From NCBI RefSeq assembly GCF_002078875.1, contig NC_034421.1, positions 5,494,499 through 5,558,498 of the forward strand: a stretch of 64,000 bases of DNA, read 5' to 3'. Every line of letters starts with the position of its first letter. Positions within the stretch are counted from its first letter, which is position 1. The translations under genes and the position numbers were made by a program. The notes beneath the pieces are model-generated. The model ran no database searches, had not been told where the DNA came from, and saw nothing but the letters and a program-made list of their open reading frames with translations. This DNA is from Numida meleagris (lineage: Eukaryota; Chordata; Aves; Galliformes; Numididae). Below are positions 12,001 through 24,000 of this stretch, one piece after another.

Positions 12001-15000
12001 CTCTCTCTGTATCTCTTGCCTCTGCTTTTTTGCTCTCCTCTATTCCATTTCATTTTTTTTCAGACACCTGGTGAAGGAGAGGAGCTCTGTAGAGGAGTAG
12101 ACAACAGGTTACTAGAACAGGAGGATGCATCAGGGCAGGAAGTCCTGCACTGAAAACAGAAGCTCGAGGTCAGTCTGTATTCCAAGAAGAGATTCAACCT
12201 GCTTTATGACATCCTCAATCTTGGATCAAAATGACCATGTCCCCCAAGCCTGAGGATAGTTGGTTATCTAGGAGTTACTCAGGCTCTCTCTGCTACTAAA
12301 TAATACTAATAAAACCAAATAAGAACGTAATGAACATCACCCAAAAGAAAAAAATGTGTACTGTAATGATAATATCTCATTTTTGTAAGCCCATAAATGG
12401 GCATTCTACAAACACCAGATGAAGAATTTTCCCCTTAATGAATAAACATGGCATTAATTTTTCCTGTCACTTAGGCACATTCAGGGAGGATCTCCCAGCT
12501 GTGGTTTTAGGCTGCTAAAATAATTGGAGTAGGAACTCGTCCCCTGCCTTTAAAATGAAAACTGTAGCTTTATGAGAAGTGATCACTGTGGAAGAGGTCT
12601 CTTCAAACTTCCCTGCTCATCAGGGCAAAGTGGCATTTTTATCGGCACCAGATCTGCTTGGAATATCCCTGGGGATTTCCCTGTAAAAGAGGCTTCAGTT
12701 TGAATGTTAGCTGCAAGAACACCCTGAGGAAACAAAAAGCCTGGCCTGCAGCCACCCTATTGTTTGGGGGAAAGGAAAAAATGGGGGAGAGAAAACACGC
12801 TCCATAATCAGAATGCTTTCAAAAGAAAAATAATAGACACAAATCAAATGCTTTCTTGAAATGCCAAAACAGAGGTCAGGTTGGTAAAAATCCATGCTTT
12901 AATCCCAGCCAAGATGGAGCTTTCCTTCACTGAAAAGGAGATCTGAATACCAAATGGCAAATGTCTCACATTAGAAACATCTTTATGATAGTGATGAAAA
13001 GTAGATGAGCCTTTCCAAGAAAAAGAATTTCTCCTTATTTCCCAGTTCCTTTTGAATAGATCATGCATGCAGGAACCAGCTTAAAGAGGTATGTTTGGGT
13101 AATTACATACACTAGTCCTACTAATTCCCTGCTTGATCCTTGAGGTCCTGAGACCCCATAATGGCACTCATTTCTGGACAAAGCACAGCAACGTTTCCTT
13201 TCTGATCTCAGAGCATCTTCACACCACCTTGTTCAGGAGTGAATGAGTCCACAAGAATCTGGAGTCCCCTTCCCCACCTCCAGTGCTGCCTGGAATGTAT
13301 TCCTGTATGAAACAAGAATGTGTAGGCAGCTGAACACTAAAGACTGGAAGATCAGGAATTTGACTACCAAACCCACAAACCAGCAGAACACAAATAGCAT
13401 AAGATTTAAAAAACAAAGGAGCCCTAAACTTCTTGGATTTCTTCAAATGTACTTCAGATTTTTAGATTGGAGGAGTACAAGTCAGCAAAAACTTCTTTCC
13501 TTCTTTTTTTCCCCCAAATAAATTGATCCTTAAAAAAGTGGTCCCAGGAACAGAACACTTGAATGATCCTATCAAGCATCATTAAGATTGGCAGAATCTT
13601 TGTTCCTCTTGCAGCACATGAGGAACAATCTCAAATCACTCAGTGATTTGAGACCCCACTTCAGGCTTTTAACACTCAGAAATGCCTCTCCCACTTGGCT
13701 TTCAAAGTCTGCAGCTCCTCTGTCAATACATGTCAATAAACGTGGCTGTTCCTGCCTCGCAAAGAAACCTGCTGAGCTTGAAGCTAACTAGTTCCAGAGC
13801 TTTCACCAACAGCTTTCTTTGTCTGTTTCTGGTGTTTCCTGAACTCCCCAGTGAATTCTATGTCTCAGAAGAGCTCTGCCTACAGCAATATGCTCTCTGT
13901 TAACTCTTTTTCCACCATACGGGTTCTCCCATCTAACACAGGACTATGTGGGCAGGCTGTACCCCGCAAAACTCCTCTATCAAGGTGCTGGTGGCAGAGG
14001 AAAAAGCTGATATCCTGGGATATCCTTCCCAGGTGGCTTACAGTGCCCACCAAGCCCCATGGCACAGAGCCATCCCCAGGCCCAAAAGGCACAGTCTGTG
14101 AGGAGGAACAAATTGGGCATGGATGAAGTCTGGGGGCTTACCTGGGGGAGAGCTTGTACCACTGTGTCCAGGAGAGCTCGCATTCCGGTGGCCATTTTAA
14201 GCAGTTTCAGCACTACAATGAGAACCAAATCCTGGTAAGCAGAGCTGGGAAATACCTCAAGAAAAACCCAAAAAGGAAATCTAGCTTCAGACTTTGTAAG
14301 TGAGGGGTTGCATCTCTCTTGCTGTCAATCACACAGATGGCAAGCTCACTGCAACCTGGCAGGGCCCACTGAAAATCCAAACATCTCTACTACATCCCAC
14401 ACCAACTAATGTTAAAACATTAGTAAAACAAACCCAATGTCACAAGAACTCCATCGTGCCCTAGCAAGAAAATGGGAGACCAATGCGGAGACACTTTGCT
14501 TGGAGAAAGCATCATCTCAAGCTTAGATCCTCCATTACTGCTGATTCTCCACCAGTTTTTGATCATGTCTGGTATTGGCACAGAAGGACAGCGAGCCCAG
14601 GTTTGAATCAGAGACCGACCTGAGACACCTCTTGAAACCCCCACAAAACCCCACCCAGCTTGTTTCCGAATCAACATTCTGCAGGCTTATCTCCTAACTG
14701 TTTTCAAAGCAAACTGAAACAGCAGGACTAGAAGAACAAATGGCCAAACCGTTTCCTGACGTGTCTGGAGGGATGGCTGAAGACCTATGGAGCAGGCCGT
14801 ACCTCTTGCTATTCTCAGCACCCGCATGATGCGTATTATTGTGGGATTGATAGGCAGTGCAGCGTTCATCTCAATTTCCTCCAGTGTGATTCCCACAATC
14901 GATAAGAGAACTATGGCCAAATCCAGCTGATTCCACCTAACAGACAAAGAGAGGAAGGACAATAAAAAGAAATAATTAATTGTATGTTGACAGACATCCA

Positions 15001-18000
15001 AGAGCAGAGAATTAACTGTTAAAATCAATCACAAGCAAATTCCAAAGGTCTCTCTGCTGTCAGATCTTCTATGCCCATGATCTTCTATGTGGTATAAAAC
15101 CAACTCACTGATGCTGGCACAGACAGTCCTGAGCCACAAGCTGCTTTGGCTGGGATCCTATTCTGGGAAGGGCCATTGCCAACATTGCAGTCCCTGTTGT
15201 CCCCTGGTATCCAGTTGGAGCCTGCTTCAGGGACAAGATATTAGGCTAGATGGACCTTCAATGTGATGCAGCACAGCTGCTACCATGTTATGTCACCTGT
15301 TCCTTCAATTAAATTACTCCACTTGAGTATCTTCACTGATTTATAGCCTAACAATTGCTGAGGACCTTCCACACCAGTACTGAAATACAGTGAGACGTGA
15401 GACTGAGTGTCTTCCGATGCAATTTCCCTATTAAGCAACATTGCTCATAGCAGCTTCCAACTGCTCAGGCAGGGTAAATGTAACAAACATGCTGGTTTTG
15501 TGGAAAAGTGACTGATCTCACCCTGCTCCCCAGCAAGTTGCCAGACCACAATGTGCTCTCACACACAATTGCTTCTGGCTAAAGGGCAGAATGTGATCTG
15601 TAGGTCTCTGAAGCTAGGATCTGAAGGCAGTGGGGCTGAACACAACTATCTTTATCTTTGCCAAGGCCTTCGACAAAGCCAGCAGCCTACCAATGGAGTG
15701 GGTGGTCCACTGGCAAAACAGACTTGACTGTAGAACTCTGTGAGCGCAGGTTGCCAAAACTACTCTTCTGAGGACTGCATTAATGCCAACAGGTTTTCTG
15801 ACGTCTAGGCTGAGCTGGTCAGATCTGACAGAGAGGCAAATAATGGCAGGAGGAGGGGGTCAAGAATTTTGTAGGATTTCCTGAATTCCCTCTGTAAAGC
15901 AGTTCCAGCAGCTTTTAGGATTTGTAGTTCCTATACTATAAAGTTTGCACCCATGGAGAGGCAGCCCTTTGCTCTCCCTCGCACACAGCATGTGGTACTA
16001 CTGTAGTGATGCTACATTTATTCAGCAACTGGCTTTGAAACTGGGTCAATACAGCTCTGTCCCAATTACAAAGGAGTTTTAAATACGCTCACCTGTCCTT
16101 AAAGAACCTTCGAAAACCAAATGCCACCAACTTCAGGACTGCCTCGAACACAAAAACTATGGTGAACACGTAGTTACAGTACTTCAGGGCTTCATCCAGG
16201 GACTGAAAAGAGAGGCACTAGTTAAACAAATCAAGCTGTCCTTTCCTCAATCCAGTGCACAGGGACTGGCAGACACAAGGGTGGGAAAGCACAGAGATGT
16301 AAGAAATAATGACGTAGCAGATTGCAGAACTCTAGTACAAAATTGCACTAAACTACACAGCAAAACACAGTATTAAGACACTGATGCAGACCAAACCATC
16401 ATAAGCACTAATACTAGTTGTGCTAAGAACAGTGAGAGCCATCAATCCTCCAGCTTCACTACATAAATTGCTCAGGGTCTGAGGCAGAGAGAAAATTGTA
16501 TCACTTTCCCACTAAAAAAGTTTACTTTTTCTGAGCTGCCTTAATGGATGATTTCATTCCTGCATGGCAATCCTTAGCACAATGGCTTTGATTAAAGCAC
16601 TCAGAAAAACATATGATATTGGAGATGGATTAAAATTTGCCTTCTTGAAAAATGTTACATCTCTAGAGCTGGGCAAATATATCCATATTTGGTGCAATGT
16701 TCACTCTCTATAGAGCTGCTCTCGGAAGTCAGGAATCCACAGTGTTTATACTTCAAGATGATGAGTGTTTATAATGGATTTCATTGGAATTAGAGGCCAA
16801 CAATAGCAAAAGAATCTTGCTTGGATCTTAAAATAGATAGTTGCAGAGTAAAACAGCTCTTTGGTTGAGTAGGGATTTGGAGAGAGGAGGGAGGGAAGGG
16901 GAATTTAGTTAAATGTAGTACAGGTCTCTTACAATAAAAAATGACAACAGTGAACTTCAAAACAGACACAGCTGGAAATAAAATGCATTAGAGGAGGAGA
17001 AAAAGGGTTTTCTGTTTTGTTGACAGAGGAAGCCTCAAACCACAGGAAAGCTGTCCTCTTCACATCGGTGTGATGGCTGTGCTTTGCTGACACTAAATAC
17101 TGATTTTTTGGGAACAGGAGCTGAAAGTTTTTCAGATGTTAGAAATCCTCAGTGCACCACTTTTCCTACTTCTGTTCCTGAAATAAAATAGCTAAGTTAA
17201 AAGAATGTGGCTCTTTTCTTTTTCATATAAAGCTCACCGCCTAAGCCTGAATTCTTGGACCTTTTGTGATGGTTTGCATTCAGGTTTACACCACGCTGTT
17301 ATACGTGAATGTAAAACAAGTATAAATACAGTCTCATCTGGATAAATAACATTTACATGTGAAACAGAGACTGTTATGTAAAGGAATTATGGAGGCAGAA
17401 CAGCATTCAGTCTGCTGGCGTAAAACACACACATTACCCTGTGGCTTGGTGCCCCCCTGGCTTGGCTCCCAGGAGACATTTGCAGGTTACCTGGCAGAAT
17501 GTGCAACACTGAAAAAGCAAACACTAAGCCCAGGGCTCCATGAACAATAACACAATGGAAGGTTAATATATGCGGCAAATGTACAGGCTATGTGATTTAT
17601 ACCAGAAGTTTGGAAAAAAGGACTTGAGGATATGTGAAGAAAAAAAGAAAGGCTATGCTTAGAATTGGTTTATTTCAAATTCATCGAAGAAGAGAAACGC
17701 TGCTCTGCATACATTAGCTTCGTTGTTACATCCATTAACAGAACGTACTAAAACTCTGGACAAAAACTCTGGACTGTTTTACAGTCTGAGAGTCAGTCAG
17801 AACTGGGATAAGGAGAGAAAATATTTGGACTGGTCTTCTCCTAGTAGAAGTTTAGTTCTGAGCCCACGTGGCTGCGTTTCACACGTTGACAGATGGCTCT
17901 TACCTTTGGCTGGTTGTAGTGCTCCATTGACATAGTGATGACATTGACTCCAATGATGAACGTGATGAAGAGGTCGAGATAGTGGCTGGTGCAGAGGGTG

Positions 18001-21000
18001 TGAATGTATTTCCGTGCTGGAGAATAGTCAGCGTAGTAAGGCCTGCGCTGGGCTTCTGCAGGTAAAGACAAAGAAAGGCAACGCAATGAACACAGGCCCT
18101 GCTGCTCGCTTGGCTGCTGTCACAACCACACCATCACCTTACACACACACGGTGCAGGCAAAGGCCTTGGGAGAACTGACTGGAGCAACCCATGTGAAAT
18201 GGCAAAGCGCCTCTACCCCGCAGTGAGGCCTTCATGAACAGCAGTGGAGTTCTCAGGCTGAGCTGAACTCCTTGGGCCTACAGAAGGGACCCCCACAGCA
18301 CTGAAAACCACGTCCTCTTCTCCCCAGCGTTTCCTGTTCTTACTGCTCTGCCTCAAGCTGGGGGACAACCTTCATATAATGAGACTGTCACAAATCAGGA
18401 ACGGTGAGAAGCAGGATAGAAATGAGACCCAAAAAGCTGCAAATCCAGCAAAGCTTCAACTCCAGTTTAGAGAAAAGGCCCAGGGCAGGTCTCATTGCTC
18501 AGTGCTTCAACACATCTCAACCAGTTGGTGGTATGTTAGGTGTAAGAAAGAGAAAAACATAACCTGAGCTCAACATCTGTAGGAGAAGGCTTCTGGTGTG
18601 TCACTGAGGCCTACAGAAAACAAAGCGATGCCTGTGGCAAAGTAGAGCACATGCGTGAGGGTTACCAGCACACAGGACAGCATCACAGCAATGGAGTGGG
18701 GTGCTCAGCGCTTCTCTCTACAGTGACCAGCACAAGCTCCTCTGCAAATATAATAAGGGCATGATTGCATCTAGAAAACATTCAGGCTACGACCGCGTTA
18801 ATTTTCTCTCTGCCTGCAGTCATGGCTCCTTTCTTCTCTTGGAAACAGGGAAACTTCTGCACATGACCAGTTTTCCAGGGCTGTTGCAAGGAAAGCGTTT
18901 GGACACTGCCCCATGACTGAATTCTATTTACAGTGTGCATCTCTTAAATTAGGCTGTGACCATGAGTTGGCTGAGGGCACTCTGATGGGCTCTCTTTTTG
19001 AAGTTAAGAAATGTAAATATTCAAAGAGAGGACTCAAAGTCAAACTCAGCATTACTGTAAGTTCTGCAAGTAGAAGAGACGTGTTAGGTCACACTAAGCC
19101 AGAGCAGGATTGTTCATAATAAAAAGGGCATTTTTGTAAATATTTCAGCAAATTGAGCTTTAAATGTATTAACAGTTGGGAAAAAGGCATTGCTTCACCT
19201 TAAAAATAAGGAGGGAAATAAGTCTGAAAGCACTCATTGCCCTCCTGAAATACATTGTCCACTCCTCTCATCTTGTTAATATCTCCCAGATGGAGTGACT
19301 CTTGAAATGTGGCTGGTTTTGATTTTTTTATTGGTAGTGCAACTAATGCCAGATTAGAGTCCAAAACCTTAAAATAAATTGGATAAAAGGAAATGGAATC
19401 TGCTGCTCTCTTTCAACTACTCTATTTTTTATGGTAGTTAAAAGTGGAGTGGAGGCATTCTGAAAACATTTCCTTCAGACTGAGGTCACACAGACTTATT
19501 TTTTTTTCTGCTGGAGGGTGTGGAAATACAAGGTGAAAGAAAACACAACTGTTTTTGAATCCATTTTCACATTGCTAATGGGCCTAAGTCCTACCAGCCA
19601 TCTTGGACTGGTATGGCTGTCTTTGCTATTGAGCTCGGCTGATCTGACGTGTCTAAAATGCAATAATAAAAATATTGCAAAAATAAGATAAAATAATAAA
19701 ATTAAAATTTTAATGATAATTAATAATTAATAAAATAATAAAAACATTTTACTAACTAAAGTCTGTAAAATGTGCTTTCGTGTGTATTTGGGATTTTGAC
19801 ACACTTTGTTGGGTTTTTTTAATGTAAATCTCTTTTTGGAAATTGAAAAACCAACTTCTGAGAAGGTCTGAGAACACCCTAAACAAACTTTATAGTAAGG
19901 GTCTACTTGTTAAAGATTAACAATTAATAACAGACCTCAGAAGAACATTAGCAATGGTGGGCAGTGCCTGTACTGTATCTGAATACCCTCTACCCCTGGT
20001 CAGCTGGTTGCTCAGAACACTCAGGATAGGTTTAGCTTCAGCCAGGATGAGGGAGCTCTAGGGAATGCCCTTCTGGGTTAGTATGCTCTGTACCCCTGAA
20101 GCCAGATTAACAGATGAAAAAAACATCTCCTGGAGGTACACATACAAGGACAGTCTGCGATACAGTTGGTAATGCTTGGAAACACATGCAACAACACTGT
20201 CACACTCAGTGCAGCAACCCATGCAATGTCCATTAGAGGAGATACTGCTCATGCGAGGCTAATGGTAGTGAGCAGGGGAGTGCAGAAAGGGCAGGGCAGC
20301 TTCCGCTCTTGGTGATGCTGGTATTAGGCTGGGGCAATCCCATGATGGCACAGGGTTTGCAGTAGGGTGACAGCAGTGAAAGATCAGTCAGCGTAGCTAC
20401 ACTGCAGCTCTGACCCCCCCAGCAGTCTGGGTGCAAGTGTTCGCTGCACACACCTGTAGCTACAGCCTGCTCAACCAGAGATGTGGGCTCTGCAGAACCT
20501 GGACGGTGGGGACGTGGGCACCGCAAACAAGGAAGACCAAATGCATCATTAATTACAGCAGGCAGAATGCAACCTGTGCCTGGCTGCCCCACAGAAACAG
20601 CTTCTGGGATCAGACTGCAGCCAGCCAACAGGCAGACAAACATCAAATACAGACAAGCATCCCTGCAGCTGCAGCTGATGATTTGAGTTGGTGGAAACAC
20701 AGGAGGGAAAGGGAACACCATCAAACACACTCAGAAGGAAAACCACAGTCCTGTCTCGCTCCCACTTCTGGATGTTGGCTAATGCTTGGAACTCACCTCT
20801 CTGACGAGTATTTAAACTTCTTTGCTTGTGATTCTGCTGACATGAAAATTAATGAAGAGCTGTCTCCTAGCTAAAAAGCATTTAGGTTGGCATTACAATT
20901 GCTAGCTAAAGCTCCTCCATTATTCTCCTCTGCATGAAACATTAGAAAGCCCTAATGGCTTTATAAGCATGCTTGGCACAGAGTAGCTCTATACCTGCAG

Positions 21001-24000
21001 CTGCCTGGAAAAATAAGCAAGATGGTTTGATAATTCCCTAGTTGGAAATATTAAACACTAAGATATGCAGTGCCTAAATTTTTAGTTACAGCTCAGATGT
21101 TTCTGCTGGATGCACGGCATCGAGATGGGCTGATTTAAATACCACTGTGTGCTGCCCATGATTGCTCATCCCTAGAGAGAAAGGCTTACAGCCAGTGCTC
21201 TGAAATGTATCTCTGCCGGGTCTTAAAACAAAGCCAGCCTCTTCCTTCAACAAAGCCTGTGTTGGGAGATGCCACAGTCGGAGTTTCCTGCCCCTTTTTT
21301 GGCACACAGTGTCACCCAGACCCACTTTCAGCTCTTGAAGCCCACGGTACCGCCTGTGTTTGACCTGACCTCGCGCTCTGCTCAGCGGCTGCTGGCCTCA
21401 CCAGATCCAAGTGGGTTGGGTTTGGCCCCGCTTGCTGAAGGCAGAGGACATCAAACCAATCCACGTGACTTTAATCAAAAGCTTTAATCTGGGGAGGCTG
21501 CTTTCAGTCGGTGTCTTCTGAGAACTTCATTAAGAGGCTTAGGAGCAGCAGGATGATTAAATTACCGTACTCTTATTTAAGTGGTAGATAGAGCTGATGG
21601 AGGTAGGGACCGTGTCAGAAAAATATTCTCGATTATCTTCACAAAAAAAAAAGTACTCTGTGCAGTTCTATCTTTAAAAACACATCAAATACATTTCTAT
21701 GGCATATTCAACCCCCCGCCCTCTTTTTTTTTTTTTTTTTTTAATGTGAGCAGAGTTAACTGGCAAACCCACTGCTCACTGCAGTGCTGGAGTGCTGTTG
21801 TACCTACTTTGTGCATAAACAGTGCCTGCGGTGCGAGGATTACAAAAGCACTCACAAAGAGGTGGTGGGACAGGGGAAGGGGACAGGAACCGCTGAGTTC
21901 ATGTCACCAAGGAGCACCCGGAAGGGCACAGTCAGGACATGGAGGATAGTGACAAGCAGAGGGGCAGCCAAAGCACCAAAAAAATGGAGTGTGACGTTTT
22001 GTCCGGCCAAATCCATGCAGCAGATGCGCATTCTGGCACGCCATGCTGCTCCCTCCTGCCAGTGCTGGCCATGCTCAGCTGGGTCCCAATCCTGGACCCA
22101 AACGGCACAGCTTACAGTTCCTACCTTGTGTCTGTTTGGATGGGGCACTGACAAGCTGAGGTTTAAACCCTTTCCAGGCCTGAGTTCCAACCTACTATGC
22201 CCAAATGGTGCATTCCTGCGTGGAGGAACCTATAGGTGCCCAAAGACCTCCATACACAGAAACACACACAGGGTCGCTACACACAGAAGGCATAATGACA
22301 GAAAGGAGTAAGGACACAATGACAAGGTGGCACGTAGATGGGCAACTCTAGATGGACGGGTGCTGCTCTTAGCAGCCCTAATTCTTCCTTCCCCTACCGT
22401 CTCTTCAGGTAGGAACAGCAGCTGAAGGAAAAGCATGGCTTGCTGCTAGGCTGCCCATCATGGCTTCCTGCCTCCTCTGAAGAGCCACCAGGCTCCTGTG
22501 CACCATCCTGTCCCGCAGGGACTGTGCTGTTTCCCACCCACTCCCCCATGTGGGCGAGAAGCACAGGAATAAGGCACATGGAAGCTGGGCAGTCTGCCCC
22601 TTGTCACCGCACAGCGTCCCAGGCCAGCACACACACACTGACACTCCAGCAGACTCGCTGCCACACAGGCACCAACCACGTCTCGCATCTTTCTGAGACT
22701 GCTGCTTTGTTGTTTTTTTTTTTTAACCAAATACAATCATTTTCTAAATTACCCAGGAGGAGAAAACTCCTCCCATTTAAATAAAAATACCCCAAACGTT
22801 CAAATCTATGTAACAGTCCTTCAATATGCGCATCTGATATTTGATTTTGCCCCGTTAACAACTCAAATTTGGATGCCGAGTTCTCCATGCTGAACAGAGG
22901 CAGGTAGGAGACCTCAGAGCCAGACGATCGGACGTAACCTCCCAGAAGCCCTGCACGTGGCCAAATGTTTAGACTCTCATTTGCTCTGTTGGACTTGATC
23001 CCCTTCCAGAAAGCTGTCCTCCTCCCTGTGTGCTCTCAGTGAATTGTTACAACTCATATCTCTGTAGTCCTTTGGTCTGCAGCCTGAAACATCTCCTTGA
23101 CTCTGTCCTATCTTTATCTAGCTGGCTAAAGGACAATGTAACTGTGTCCATCACTTTGACAAGGGCTGGCTCTTTTCAGTTCCTGAGCAGCGAGCCACAG
23201 ACGTGCTTGTAATAAGATTTACTTACTAATCAGGGACAACAATTGGCTGTGGTTAAGCTACCCCTCCTTACCTGTGCCTCAATCTATTCTCTCTAAGGAT
23301 GCTTTAGGTTCTTTGTCTGCACAGAAGTTGATTTTTTTGCATATAACCTTTGAGTTTATCTGAGCATCTTCTTGGGTCAGCATGCTGGGTAGTAGAACTG
23401 CACAGGCAGAAATCCCAGGAGCTTGAAATGGATTGCTTTTATTGTGCTTGAAATGCTGCTTTCAGGGCTTCCAGTTCTAATTCTAGCTGGAGTCTCAAAC
23501 AAACTTAACAAAATGGGAGAAGGGAAATGAAATTGCATTTGAACTCTTCTATATCTCCAAAGAGAATTCAGTTTGCAACTAGTTTGATCTAGGTTTTATT
23601 TTAACCCACCTTCTTAACTCACAACTGGCTAACACAAAATGGGCTTGGCCTTCAGTCTGGTGTCAGGTCAGTTTGTCATTAAGGCCCTGAGGGTGCAGAA
23701 ATTAGAGCTGAGGTCTCCTGTGACTCTAATAAAGAGAAGCACATGAGCAGGAGTGAAGCTGCAAGGGATAGAGCTGCCTGCCTTCTGATTCAAGTGCATG
23801 GATGAATGGAGGAAATTGGCTAGGGATGAGGTTTCTATCAGCAAAACCTCTGATTGCTATGTCTTTACAGCCAGACAAAAGACTATTCAATCTAAATGCA
23901 ATTTCCCTGCTTAGAATGAATATCTATGGCTTGATGTTTGGGAGACAACTAGCCATTTGATCACAATGAGATATTACATCCTTACAAGAGATTTCACAAA

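Larger units (their letters stand above)
5224..14141 (-). other. CACNA1H intron, about 8.9 kb
   Basis: The longest intron between domain IV exons. It holds a MIR-like SINE relic near 7880-8023 and a perfect 12-bp palindrome at 13629-13653. Open frames such as 8233-8781 (plus) and 10428-10958 (plus) lack any recognisable domain and I treat them as chance. Nothing else stands out. Confidence 0.75.
14937..16092 (-). other. CACNA1H intron, about 1.2 kb, with LINE relics
   Basis: It lies between the IVS2 and IVS3-S4 exons. It contains an old CR1-type 3' end (about 15170-15305) and a possible decayed reverse-transcriptase fragment (about 15640-15870), both reading along the plus strand, opposite to the gene. 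Confidence 0.75.

Noticed and set aside
16870..16900. G-rich stretch as a G-quadruplex
   Set aside because: Only three runs of three or more G are close together; a fourth run is missing.
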